DNA of 64,000 nt from Escarpia spicata (taxonomy: Eukaryota; Annelida; Polychaeta; Sabellida; Siboglinidae). The stretch covers positions 10,894,152 to 10,958,151 of the forward strand of contig OZ023209.1 in NCBI GenBank assembly GCA_963995525.1. The letters are read 5' to 3'. Below the pieces are notes generated by a model that did no database searches, had not been told where the DNA came from, and was given only the letters and a program-made list of their open reading frames with translations. Position numbers and translations under genes: made by a program. Positions 14,456-28,100 of the stretch are shown here, piece by piece (the stretch's first letter is position 1; each line of letters opens with the position of its first letter).

Positions 14456-14700
14456 ATGTGAGGTCTCATTCAACTAGTCAGCCTTATTCAGAACATTATC
14501 GCCAAGCCGACCTTTCTATGCTGGCACTGAGGGTGGTCACTGCCAGGGTGCTTGTCGTCCTCAGTGATTCTTTCACGTCCCAAATTGAAACGGAACCGAC
14601 ATTAACGTGATCTCCGAGTTACGAGGGATACACGCAGTCCTCAGTGTTGAGAGCCAAAGTTTTCACACCAAATATCATGCCTGCCCGGTCCGGGTTTCGA

Positions 14701-14970
14701 GTTAAAATATAAACAGGTTTAAAAGTAAAAAATACAACTAATTTTATTTAATCCTAAGAAATAATGACATAAATATAGTTTTACATAGACAGCATATACA
14801 AATCACCACTGTACAATATAAAGTTGTTCTGCCCAAACAGACAACATCGACCCATTAACAATACCTGTACAACTGCACATACATTCTTGTCAACTTATTG
14901 TCAACATAGATCCTATCCGATTTCTAAAACCTTAAATAAAGTATTCTTGTGCAATAACGCATCAAAGGTA
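14701..14970 (+). repeat. Dispersed repeat, partner of 9490-9760
   Basis: Begins GTTAAAATATAAACAGG right after CCGGGTTTCGA and ends GCATCAAAGGTA. It differs from its partner by only a few substitutions, so the duplication is recent. The flanks differ. Confidence 0.85.
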
Positions 14971-15013
14971 TGCCAGGCAGATGTGCTGACCACTACACTG
15001 GCCGAGCTCCTTT
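14971..15013 (-). repeat. tRNA-like (A-box) head fused to a dispersed repeat
   Basis: On the minus strand reads GGAGCTCGGCCAGTGTAGTG then GTCAGCACATCTGCC, like the 5' half of a tRNA. It abuts exactly the end of the repeat copy 14701-14970. No B box is seen, so it is a truncated SINE head at most. Confidence 0.4.
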
Positions 15014-18000
15014 AAAATAATTCTCTAAATTTCATTAGCCTGTAGTTATGATATTTACCAGGCAATCAATAGCATTGGTTACGTATATTTCTAATGTCAG
15101 TACCTCTTTCACTAATTGTTCCCTTGTCCTCATATTATAAAGTAGTTAAGACAGTCTTGTAGTCCACACAAGGCATTCCATAGCAGCAAGCAGTTTGATG
15201 TAATTACCTATACTGCAATAATTATTGCATACAGTGTATTGGTATTTTATAACAAGTTTACAGTTGTACAATGTATTTACTATTTTTTATTTATGAGAAA
15301 TATACTGCATAAATCTGGATGGAGTCCATTCAGAGGTGCCTAAAGTAGGTACTAAAATTAATTAATTAATTATAATAAATTTGTTAAAACATAAAATGTA
15401 CACTACATTATTCCTTATAGTATTCAACATCGACCACAACTGATGGATATTCACGCAAGCGGAATGGTTGACCGGCAGACAGAGTGACGTAAGAGACGCT
15501 AGAGAAATAATTTCCCCTGCAAAGTATGTGCAATCAATAAGGCCTGGGGTCTGAATGGTTTGGTCATTCATGTCGGTTCAATGGAAAAATTAGGCCTTTG
15601 TCACATGCCACAGTGAATGCATTTTAATTCCAGTCATGGTGGACACTGCTTCAAATTAGATTGTGAAAAATGCAAAGCACTTATGATGCAGCTGGACATA
15701 AGGTGACATTCCTTGTGTGGGGGAAAAGTTTGTTGTTGGAGGGTAGGATGTTAAAAATAAATATTTTATAGTGCTGCAATATGGAACACTAAATACATTT
15801 TTTTCAAGTAGCTGTTTATAATATACTGATGTGAATATTTCATTTATTATTATTTACTTTATGATATTTATAATTATTGGTATTGATAGAGAACAAATTA
15901 GCAGCAGCTTATGGTTATCTCATGGTATTTTTCACAACATGTATTTAAGTATAGTCAGTATATTTCTTTATAAATGTTTATTATCATTTTACAAACACAT
16001 GACGAATACATCCACAACTGTAATAAGAAACATGCTCTATTATTACACTAACTATATTGAGTTTTCCCAGCAAGTCAGCTTATAGTTACCATAATGCCAT
16101 CTACACTTTGTCCAGACACCCCCTCCTGATAAATGCACACTGGTTCCACTAATGGTCCAGCAGATTACTACCACTCAACTCTGAATAGTTGCATTCAGTC
16201 TGTGTTGTTACGTAACACTCCCCTATTATATCAGACATGTTACAGTCTGCAAAAGCATTTGCATTAATTTTCAAGAGTGTTTCCTTGTTTGGTGGAAATA
16301 TATTGATGTCGTTTCTCGCATCTGTCGCACTGATTGATTGCCGGGTTTTTACCTTTGACCGATTCATGCAGTCACACGTTTAGAGGTTCATCTAAAGCCA
16401 GCAGACATTTTGGTTAGTGTTTTAATAATTATCTTTTACTCTTGGTTGATAAAAAGTATATTATAAAATGGTTTGTAATAATAAGTAAAATTAATGTATT
16501 TGTTAGAATATTTTGTTTGATAAAATAATTTTGTATGTATTTGTATTGTGTGGGTTTAATATTTGTTTGTATAAATTAAGAATATAATTTAAGAATTAGA
16601 AAGTTGAACTATAAAACATGTTTTTTTAATAAGTTGTTTTGTTAAATTGTATATTGGATACCTAGAAGTGTTTACATATCTTAATATTTAGCACAAATAG
16701 CTTAAGTAATTAGGCCCTGTTGGAAAGATTATTAGTAACAAAGTGGTGATGATTATTAATTAATAAAACGATTTAACACTGGTTTTTTCCTCAGCAAATT
16801 TCCTTCATACAATGAACAGTGAAAATGAAAGCATTGGTTAACAGTTATATTTCAAAAAAAATTATAAACACGTTATTTACAAATAGTTAATTGGAATTTA
16901 TTTGTTGTTTTTTACAGCAATTAACAAATAAACTGTACAAAATCATGATTATTATATATCCATTATTAAGAGTAATTAATGCACAGAAATGCCGATGAAA
17001 ATGGTAAAAAAAATACAAAAAATTTAGAAAACTATTGGAAGTAGAAGGACAAAGTGATGAAGCCAGCCTGTCAAACACAGGCTCAGGAAATACTCTGGGC
17101 ATTATGTAATACCTGAGCTATCTGGCTGGCCAGTCTGTTTGACCTTTCCTGTGCAGTCAAGCATGGCATGGTCATTTCTTCAGAGGGGGACCCATGGTGG
17201 TCAGTCGGTGGGATAATTTATTATAATTTTATTTTGTACAATTAAAGTTTGCATCCTATGTGTTGGGTTTGATACAGTCTTGCCTGATGGTTGGAATTAG
17301 TTTAGGTGTGATTAAATTTAAAGTTGTGGTTGTGTACTTATTCATAATTATCACCCTCCAACCTAAATTTTATGTATCTCCCGGCTAGAAAATGAACAGT
17401 CAAATTAGTTGCTGGACCTGGCTGGGCAGGTCTGAAAAATGCATGGGGGTGCTGTAAAAAGCAAGGGCCATATGGACTTATAATTAGCTACCCCAGTGAC
17501 CAGGGCAAGCTGCTTGGACACTGGTCAAGTTCTTTGTTCTGTCTGGCTGGCCAGACAGGTGGGACTGTGTGAGTGAGAAAAACAAGCCTGTACTTGGCAT
17601 GTGATGGGGTCAGTTATGTGGGCAAGCACTGAGTGACCAGTGGTTCTGGACATGCTGTAGTTGTGAGTCGCGCTGAAGGTAAATAAGGTTTTATTCTTGG
17701 AAATTTCTGTGTCCATTTTATGGTGTTAATTATAATATGTTTACCTTTGCGGAAGTGTATACGTCACACTTGGAAACACTGCAGATAGGAGTGAACATGC
17801 ACAATACATGGATATTGTTGATACATATTACATCACCTGTCACCTACCAAATGGTTAATGTGGCAGCTAAAAGAAATGTTTACAGAAAGAAATAGTTATA
17901 TTTTTGTAAAGCTGTTTTATATTATGCTTATACTTTTTAATGCCTCATGTTCATAAACAACTATTCGCCTACAATATATTGGTGGCCTTGACCAAATTCT

Positions 18001-21000
18001 AATAAAGGTTAAAACCTCACCTCAGTTCATTTGCTCCAGCGGAAATCATTTCTAATTTGTTCAGTTTGTTTAATAAATGAAACCGTACTTTTTGAAACAT
18101 TGAAAAGATCGACGCTCACTGTTACCTGGTAGTCATAATGATTTGGTTGCTTGTAATGGTAACAGTGTGGTTAGCCTGATGTTATTGTGTACAGTGCTCA
18201 GAGTTATTTTTGCAGACTTTTTTAATGAAAAATTAGAATTGAAGAAGATGGATTAAGCATTGTGTAATGGTAAGGGGTAATCTCAAAACAGGTTGTAGCT
18301 TGTTGATTCATCTCGCTTAATGCATTCAGGAAACGCTACTTAGAGTTGTATGTTCATTGGGAGCACACTTTTGTGTTGGGGATCTCCAGGCCAACTTTCA
18401 ACTGCTAGGGTCTTTGTTAGAGAGCAGTAAAAAATTAGTATCAGTAGTAGCTTTGTAGTTGTTTTTCTGTCTGTCTTGTTCTGTTCTCTTGGGCCTGACA
18501 CTGCCTTATGCAGGGTTAGGGCCGGCTAGCCTCTGGCATAAGAGGTGAAGAGTGAACGATGCTTGCCTGCCGGCAGCTCCACCACAGTTAGGGTTTATTA
18601 GAAGGGTGTATTTTGGATCTATTTTGTGGGTTTTTCTTTTCAAGTGCCAGATCCCCAGAATAGTGGCAGAATAACCAGATATTGATTGTGGTCACTTAAC
18701 GGAAGAAGAAAAAGCATTGGCCATCAACCATGGTCCCCCGCTCTTGTCGGTTTAATGCCATTTTCTCAGTTTCACTCCTGGTATAGCACACCTTTCAATC
18801 GTGGTGTCTCAACCATAGCTACTTTTTCGGCTTTCACTGTGGGGCGTCATGGAAGGGAGGAAGACAAAGAAGAGTTTAAATATGTAACATGTCATACGTG
18901 ACAATCATGCTTGTGTGAAGACTTTCTGTTGAGATATGACCACATGAGCCCATTCACAAGACCATGGCAGAACCACCAGACTGCAGCATTTATGGGCAGG
19001 GTATTTAACAGAGTATCTACATTTGTGATATTTCCTTTGAGAGTACCAGCAACACACATGGTACGATGGACTTCATCCCCTGGCCATCTTGTTGGTTGAG
19101 ACAATGCAATAAGCAACTTGTGATGTGATTGAGGTGCCCAGAATGGTTCAGTGGAGAGTGATACAACTCGGACTTGGTAAAGAGGGCGGCCACTACATGG
19201 TGTGTTGCACCATTTTGTGTAACAGACAATCACTGAACTCATAGTGAAAACCCTTTTTTGTTAGTATTGGTGAGAATAATGTTACGTGTGTTCCTTGAAA
19301 TGGTGAAGAAAAACGAAAATGAATCATTGAAATGCAGCAGCAAGTTTTTGTTGTCATTCGAGATATAATTCCACTACCGATCTTTTCATGCTCGACTTGT
19401 GTTTGATAATAATCCAGTTGGATTTCTTGCAGTTTGTGGGTCATTTTCCACATAGATTCGCAGTTTTACTTTCCCCAATGTATGCCTCGAAAATAATGGA
19501 GGATTTAATCTGTTTTGGGGGTCATTCTTACTGGTTTATTTGAGAAATTGGGCAGGAATTTTCACTGAAATTGCTCAATTTTTTTCCGATTCAACCAGAA
19601 TAAAGTTCATTTTGAAAAGAAATTATTACTCTAAGAATAACACTAATCTGAATTAATACAAAATCTCCCGCAAACATGCATGTAAACACAAGCCTTTGCA
19701 TAGCGGTCATGTTTTTAGTAAAAACTTCACCATTTACAAAATATATTTTTATTTGCCTAAGTTACATTTTTGATGTGCTTGACTCTTGCCAGAAGCTAAA
19801 CTGCCCAAACAACACATTTCTCCATTTTCAAAACATGATATCTTGAAAACTATAATTCGCATCCAACTCGTATTTTGTATACTTATTGTATATGTTGTCC
19901 TTGAACATGTCTAATATTATGAGATTCAAGTTGTATTAGGTCAAAAATTGCATTTTTATTATAACAAAATGCTTGCCCGATCCTATATTTGATTCCAAAC
20001 ATTTTTGTTTGTTTTCTTCTTCTGATGTTGTGTTCTTTCCGCTGATTCAGTATCAAAATTATTTTGTTGTGGAATAATTAATGCTTAGAACTTACAGCAA
20101 GAGGAATATGTAATTCGCTCACTCACTCAATCTTTTCCGAAATATAAACATTGTTTTCACTAACCCACCCACCAGTTCTACACACAACTGTCATTTTGTT
20201 TTGTTTTAAAATAGAAGCTGTAGACACCACAAACCCGGAACCCGCACTTAATAACAGATGACAGTAATCCCTAACTATGGGGTGGCTGTGTGCGCAGTGT
20301 GGTTCCAGGAAGCGGTGCATGCCTCAGGAGAAGGATTATTACATATTCGCAAAGATTGTATTCCGTGATGTAATTTGGATTACTCTGAATAATGTGTGTG
20401 TCATCATGGGTTTATGTAAAATTATGCAGCGATGATTCTGGAAATAAAACACTCCTCTCTGTTTCAAGTTGGATATGGAGAATGTGTCACGCGACATGGG
20501 CATATATCAGAGATTAACCAAATCAACATGTGAAGTGAAATAAATTTATAAATGTTGGTTTCCTAACTTTCTTCTTGGTTTCTTTGGTTTCTAAGGAACA
20601 AAACACTTGCACCTAGTAATTTTTTACATATCAATACATCATTCTGTTTATTAAAATATGCATAATAATGTATATTTCACTGATTGAGTGCAAACATTTG
20701 TTAGAAAAGTTAGTTTTACCGAGACGTGTATGATTGTCAAACAATGAAAACACACTTCTAAAAAAAGACGCTGTTTTCAATTGTCCCCAAATATTATGGA
20801 GTAAACAGCCATTATTTACATTTATCCATCTAGCTTTGCAACCTTTTTTGTGACCCATTACCAGAATTATGGTGTCTTGCATAACAGCCAGATCAAGAAA
20901 TATTTCAAAGGGGTTACATTCTGGTGAGGGGCATAAACTGATCCAGTGACTATGCGATTTGTGTTTTCATTGTATCTCATCATTTATTGATATGTTTTTG

Positions 21001-21012
21001 TTCGCAGGAGTG

Positions 21013-21099
21013 ATGCGTCATCCTACGCAATCAATGGCAGCACCCCACTGTGTTACACCAATCACTGTCCTCCGTCGCGTTGTCACGACAACCGGTTAG
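21013..21099 (+). promoter_or_regulatory. Possible upstream ORF just before the hb start
   Basis: An ATG at 21013 opens a 28-codon frame ending in TAG at 21097-21099, five bases before the hb ATG at 21105 and in a different frame. It lies between the acceptor at 21006-21007 and the start, so it would be in the 5' leader if translation starts at 21105. Alternatively this stretch is coding in the hb frame, which is also open here. Confidence 0.35.
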
Positions 21100-21104
21100 C
21101 TGTG

Positions 21105-22170
21105 ATGTCATTGGAGAGCAGCACCGCACAAAACTACAGCAATGGTGGTATCGGCGTTACCACGGAAACAAGCGTTGCCGCGGGCTACGGCAGTGCTAAC
21201 AAACAGTCCTCTTTCTACTACTCACCTCTGTTGCCGGGCGACCAGTCCCACGTTGCTACGGTGACAGCAGCGAGTGCCCCCGTAGACCATTACAAGCACT
21301 TCAAGCATGGCTTCTACAACCCTGGTGTGTCGGGAGACGCAGTGACACGAATGGCCGCCAATAATATTCCGACGTCACCAAGTCGCGACACTGCAAGTGC
21401 GGCGCAACCGACATTGGTTGCAAATGGCAACGAGGGCACAACTGATGGGGCCAGGGTGACGGGAAAGCAAAACCACAGCAGCATTATGGGTAATCAAACG
21501 CAGCCTCCAGCTGAATCAATGCACAGCCCACCAATGTCGGCAGCATCGATTTCGGCGTCACCACCAAGTTTCTACCAGCAGCAAATGAACCTTTACTCAG
21601 GAATCAAACAACAGCAGCAGCAGCAGCAAGAAATGCAGCTGCCTCAATCAGCAGGTCACCAGTCAAACGAACAGACAATTCCTAACGGCGAGTTTTCCAG
21701 CGACAGAACCGAGGCGTCGGGTCGACCTGATCCGTCCTTCGATAACTCGCAGCTCCCTTCGACGTCCCCCGACAACAGGATGGACAGTGACAACAAACCT
21801 CGGCTCACCACCGAGCCGAACGAGTCATCACCCATGGCGCCATCTGATGCTGAACGCAAGAACTCGACCAACACTGATGAAAGTAGTCCACGGAAACCAG
21901 AGTCGAGCGATCCGTTCAGCTTTGACGGAGCGCAGCCGAACCTGAGCGACTTACGCGAAAGTGGGAACGTCGAGGGTAATGCAAACGACAGCCAAAACGG
22001 TAGTGCTGTGTACCGGCGGTACCCATCATCCGAAGCGCTCACACCGCCCTCTGGTGACGACTCTGAGAAGGCGATGGGCGAGATGACGGGCGCCGATTCG
22101 CCGACGTGTCAGAGAGTCGAGACACATAACGGATACGAACTGTATTACTGCCACCTATGTAGCTATGTTG
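21105..22170 (+). CDS. hb: hb coding exon 1: low-complexity N-terminus and first half of finger 1
   Basis: Encodes residues 1-355 plus the first base of codon 356. It is rich in S, P, T, N and Q, with a run of seven Q after GIK (about residue 168). It ends in YYCHLCSYV with the split Gly, so the C-x2-C knuckle of finger 1 is here and its histidines are in exon 2. The ATG at 21105 has G at -3. If unspliced, the frame would stop at 22191-22193, soon after the gtgagt donor at 22171. Confidence 0.9.
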
Positions 22171-25100
22171 GTGAGTACGTCTACAGCGCTTAGATACCTT
22201 CCAGTAAAACAACGTTCATTTGGAAGAGAAATAATATAGTGGAACCATACTTTACGGCCACCTCAGTAATACAACCACCTTGCAATTAAGGTCACCCTAG
22301 AACGATCCCAAATCATTTCCACATACAGTAAAGTGTAGGATATGAGTCCCGTTAATAAGGTCACCTCGCTATTCAGGTCACTTTTTTTTAGTCCCAAAGG
22401 TGACTTTAATAGTGAGATGACACTGTACTGATTTCACTCCAAATGAACAATGTTGACTTTAATAGGGAGGTGACACTGTGCTGATTTCACTCCAAGTGAA
22501 CAATGTTGACTTTAATAGGGAGGTGACACTGTGCTGATTTCACTCCAAGTGAACAATGTTGACTTTAATAGGGAGGTGACACTGTACTGATTTCACTCCA
22601 AGTGAACAATGTTGACTTTAATAGTGAGGTGACACTGTACTGATTTCACTCCAAATGAACAATGTTAACTTTAATAGTGAGATGACAATGTACTGATTTC
22701 ACTCCAAGTGAACAATGTTGACTTTAATATGGAGGTGACACTGTACTGATTTCACTCCAAGTGAACAGTGTTGACTTTAATAGTGAAATGACACTGTACT
22801 GATTTCACTCTAAGTGAACAATGCTGACTTTAATAGTGAGGTGACAATGTATTGATTTCACTCCAAGTGAACAATGTTGACTTTAATATGGAGGTGACAC
22901 TGTACTGATTTCACCCCAAGTGAATGGTTATTCTACGAAATGCTCACAAACATTGGAATTTCTGTTAATGAATGAAAAGCAATATGTGGCTGAGTTGGCT
23001 GCTATTGTTTGCAGAACGAGTTATTTGAAACTATTGGAAATAATTAGCTTCCCCATGATGTTAGTCGTGCATGCGATTACGTCATGACATTGTCTATGTG
23101 CGTGGCCTCATGTGTTTTGAAGGAACAGGCTTGCATTTCAATGCCCGGCCGGTGCTTCTGCGAAATCCAGGCAATTTTTCTGGCCTGGATGCACCATGTG
23201 GGCATGATGGGGTTGTACATATATATATACAGTATCCAGGATTGTTAAGAGTATTCGCATGAGAGACTGCGTGACATCGTGGATCGTCTCTAACATGTTC
23301 TGTTTGTTCATAGGCAACTCAAAGTATCACTTCAATGCCCATATGAACGCACACTTTGAGCACGCATGCCCGCAGTGTGACTACACATCGCGTACAGAGG
23401 GTCGACTAAAGCGTCACATCAAGGACTTCCACAGCGACACGCCACCAAACAACTTCTCTGGCAGTCGGATGCTGTCGTCGTCGCCATCCTCGTTTGCTCC
23501 AATGAAACGTGAGCCGGGGCGCCCAAAACTCTTCCGTTGCCGTCACTGCGACTTCTCTTCTCCCACCAAGGTACGTAGATGATGTCAGAAGATGGGAAAA
23601 GTCCGCAATGTTCTCTTTTTGTTTTCTTTGGATGCACACATGCAGTCTTCTCTAACTTTCATTGCTGTCTCCACCAACAGTCTCCACTCCCCTCCATCTT
23701 ACACTGCTGTCTCCACCAACAGTTTCCACTCCCCTCCATCTTACATTGTTGTCTCCACCAACAGTCTCCACTCCCTTCTATCTTACACTGCTGTCTCCAC
23801 CAACAGTCTCCACTCCCTTCTAACTTACATTGTTGTCTCCACCAACAGTCTCCACTCCCTTCTATCTTACACTGCTGTCTCCACCAACAGTCTCCACTCC
23901 CTTCTAACTTACACTGCTGTCTCCACCAACAGTCTCCACTCCCCTCTATCTTTCACGGCTGTCTCCACCAACAGTCTCCACTCCCCTCTATCTTACACTG
24001 CTGTCTCCACCAACAGTCTCCACTCCCTTCTAACTTACATTGTTGTCTCCACCAACAGTCTCCACTCCCTTCTATCTTACACTGCTGTCTCCACCAACAG
24101 TCTCCACTCCCTTCTAACTTACATTGTTGTCTCCACCAACAGTCTCCACTCCCTTCTATCTTACACTGCTGTCTCCACCAACAGTCTCCACTCCCTTCTA
24201 ACTTACACTGCTGTCTCCACCAACAGTCTCCACTCCCCTCTATCTTTCACGGCTGTCTCCACCAACAGTCTCCACTCCCCTCTATCTTACACTGCTGTCT
24301 CCACCAACAGTCTCCACTCCCTTCTAACTTACATTGTTGTCTCCACCAACAGTCTCCACTCCCTTCTATCTTACACTGCTGTCTCCACCAACAGTCTCCA
24401 CTCCCTTCTAACTTACATTGTTGTCTCCACCAACAGTCTCCACTCCCTTCTATCTTACACTGCTGTCTCCACCAACAGTCTCCACTCCCTTCTAACTTAC
24501 ACTGCTGTCTCCACCAACAGTCTCCACTCCCCTCTATCTTTCACGGCTGTCTCCACCAACAGTCTCCACTCCCCCCTATCTTACACTGCTGTCTCCACCA
24601 ACAGTCTCCACTCCCTTCTAACTTACATTGTTGTCTCCACCAACAGTCTCCACTCCCCCCTATCTTACACTGCTGTCTCCACCAACAGTCTCCACTCCCT
24701 TCTAACTTACATTGTTGTCTCCACCAACAGTCTCCACTCCCTTCTATCTTACACTGCTGTCTCCACCAACAGTCTCCACTCCCTTCTAACTTACACTGCT
24801 GTCTCCACCAACAGTCTCCACTCCCTTCTAACTTACATTGTTGTCTCCACCAACAGTCTCCACTCCCTTCTATCTTACACTGCTGTCTCCACCAACAGTC
24901 TCCACTCCCTTCTAACTTACACTGCTGTCTCCACCAACAGTCTCCACTCCCCTCTATCTTTCACGGCTGTCTCCACCAACAGTCTCCACTCCCCTCTATC
25001 TTACACTGCTGTCTCCACCAACAGTCTCCACTCCCTTCTAACTTACATTGTTGTCTCCACCAACAGTCTCCACTCCCTTCTATCTTACACTGCTGTCTCC

Positions 25101-28100
25101 ACCAACAGTCTCCACTCCCCTCTATCTTTCACGGCTGTCTCCACCAACAGTCTCCACTCCCCTCTATCTTACACTGCTGTCTCCACCAACAGTCTCCACT
25201 CCCCTCTATCTTACACTGCTGTCTCCACCAACAGTCTCCACTCCCCCCTATCTTACACTGCTGTCTCCACCAACAGTCTCCACTCCCTTCTATCTTACAC
25301 TGCTGTCTCCACCAACAGTTTCCACTCCCCTCTATCTTTCACTGTTGTCTCCACCAACAGTCTCCACTCCCCTCTATCTTACACTGCTGTCTCCATCAAC
25401 AGTCTTCACTCCCCTCTATCTTACACTGCTGTCTCCACCAACTGTCTCCACTCCCCTCTATCTTACACTGCTGTCTCCATCAACAGTCTCCATTCCCTCT
25501 CTATCTTTCACTGCTGTCTTCACCAACAGTCTCCACTCCCTTCTATCTTTCACTGCTGTCTCCACCAACAGTCTCCACTCCCCTCTATCTTTCACTGCTG
25601 TCTCCACCAACAGTCTCCACTCCCCTCTATCTTTCACTGCTGTCTCCACCAACAGTCTCCACTCCCCTCTATCTTACACTGCTGTCTCCATCAACAGTCT
25701 CCACTCCCCTCTATCTTACACTGCTGTCTCCATCAACAGTCTCCACTCCCTCTCTATCTTTCACTGCTGTCTTCACCAACAGTCTCCACTCCCGTCTATC
25801 TTTCACTGCTGTCTCCACCAACAGTCTCCACTCCCTCTCTATCTTACACTGCTGTCTCCATCAACAGTCTCCATTCCCTCTCTATCTTTCACTGCTGTCT
25901 TCACCAACAGTCTCCACTCCCCTCTATCTTTCACTGCTGTCTTCACCAACAGTCTCCACTCCCGTCTATCTTTCACTGCTGTCTTCACCAACAGTCTCCA
26001 CTCCCGTCTATCTTTCACTGCTGTCTCCACCAACAGTCTCCACTCCCTCTCTATCTTACACTGCTGTCTCCATCAACAGTCTCCACTCCCTCTCTATCTT
26101 TCACTGCTGTCTCCATCAACAGTCTCCACTCCCTCTCTATCTTTCACTGCTGTCTTCACCAACAGTCTCCACTCCCCTCTATCTTGCACTGCTCTCTCCA
26201 CCAACAGTCTCCACTCCCCTCTATCTTCCACTGCTGTCTCCACCAACCGTCTCCACTCCCTCTCTATCTTTCACTGCTGTTTCACCAACAGTCTCCACTC
26301 CCCTCTATCTTTCACTGCTGTCTCCACCAACAGTCTCCACTCCCCTCTATCTTCCACTGCTGTCTCCACCAACAGTCTCCACTCCCCTCTATCTTTCACT
26401 GCTGTCTTCACCAACAGTCTCCACTCCCCTCTATCTTTCACTGCTGTCTTCACCAACAGTCTCCACTCCCCTCTATCTTTCACTGTTGACTCCACTAACA
26501 GTCTCCACTCCCCTCTATTTAACACTGCTGTCTCCACTAACAGTCTCCACTCCCCTCTATTGATTTATATGATGCATAGAGCTAAAGATATGTCAGTGTT
26601 CAACTGAATCAAAGGCTTTCTCATCATGCATAACATACTTGCAAAGGGTCATGTTACATTCATTTGACTTATACTTGGTTGATGATTGTCTTGAAAATTG
26701 TGGAGAATCATTAATAATCTCTGCAATATACTTTAAAGCTGTATTTTGACAATGTCCATCTTTTAAATTCAAATAATCAAGCAGTCAACATATCCCATAC
26801 ATTTTGTACCACTTTCCTCAACGCCTTATAAACTTGTTTCACACACAATGCAATTTTAAGATAAAATGGTGCAACAAATAAAAATTAAATGGTAAATGCA
26901 ACTTTAGTGGTAAAATACTTTATAATAATTTTAACAAATATTCTTTATTCATGATAATCCTAATAAATAAAAAGTTGAATTGCAATTATAAATTGAAACT
27001 ACATGTACCATAATCACAACTGATCAATTGTGATTAATTACATTCCTGTGAGAAAGTAATTTGCCTGGTAGTCTGTGCTTAGAGTCTCAACTACATCTGC
27101 CACTTTTTATATTGCTACAGTATAAAAAAAAACTGGCTGAGGCAAAGATGTATATCACCATTAGTTCTTATAAATAAAACTACACAATTTGTTTGAACAT
27201 TGGAATTATAGTTTTTGTTGTGTTATGACTTGTTAGTGTTAACACGACAGTGTTGATACTCAGATAGAGGTCAGGCAGAATGTCCAAAGGTATTATCAGG
27301 ATTCATATAAGTGAATTTATCTTCCTCAGCATCATTGTGGCCTGCTGTCTGTTGTCACGATGATGTGGTGGTCATGTATATTGACAATTTTTTTTCTCAA
27401 AATAAATTGATCATGATCCGGGTTCAACTTAAGAATGGATGTCTTTATTACAGAATACGAAAATTCCATTTATATTAAAAATAGAAGAGAAAGAAAGTAA
27501 AAGTCATTGTTTATCCATCTTCTTAATCCTCTTCACTCTGTGTAGAGAACAGGGCCGAATCAATGCTCTTCCAATGCGTTCTGTTGTTTGCAGTCTTCTT
27601 GATGTATTTCCTCGGTTATAGATCTCAAGTTTTTTTAAATCGTCCTGTTTTTTCTTTTTCTGTGTGGATTCCATTTTACTGCTTGTCTTGTAGCTATAGC
27701 ATTGTCTTCCTGTAGACACACGCTGACTTACATGTTCATGTTTGACTGTGTTTCGTGTGTCACAGGTTGAATTCTGGGACCACGCACGCACACACATCAA
27801 GGACGACAAGATCCTGCAGTGTCCGAAGTGTCCATTTGTGACAGAGTATAAGCACCATCTGGAGTATCACCTGCGCAACCACTTCGGCTCTAAGCCCTTC
27901 CGCTGTAACAAGTGCAACTATGCCTGCGTCAACAAGTCAATGCTCAACAGCCACATGAAGTCGCACACGAACGTGTATCAGTATCGCTGCGCTGACTGCA
28001 CGTACGCGACCAAGTACTGCCACAGCCTGAAGCTACACCTACGCAAGTATAACCACCATCCTGCGACGGTGCTCAACGCAGACGGCAGTCTCCCGGTTGA

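Larger units (their letters stand above)
8855..21004. other. hb upstream region, no gene recognised
   Basis: 12 kb of AT-rich DNA holding the dispersed repeats noted at 9.49, 12.04, 14.38 and 14.70 kb. Non-coding upstream exons of hb could lie here: an acceptor at 21006-21007 implies at least one, but I cannot place it. Confidence 0.55.
22171..23313 (+). other. hb intron 1
   Basis: 1143-bp intron, phase 1, splitting finger 1 between its cysteines and histidines. About half is a 53-bp minisatellite (22402-22925), preceded by a degenerate MITE-like stretch (22225-22400). No other coding evidence inside. Confidence 0.85.

Noticed and set aside
14971..15013. Functional tRNA gene
   Set aside because: Only a 5'-half-like segment; no anticodon stem, B box or 3' half.
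18892..19453. Minus ORFs of 70-116 codons (VVSLSTEPFWAPQSHHKLL...)
   Set aside because: Looks protein-like and might be an old transposon fragment, but I recognise no family and see no splice sites or start.
23579..26607. Three overlapping + strand ORFs of 519-994 codons ([16 protein letters not shown] repeats)
   Set aside because: They are translations of the 42-bp intronic minisatellite in different frames; the first starts in the hb donor region. No composition or splice support for a protein.
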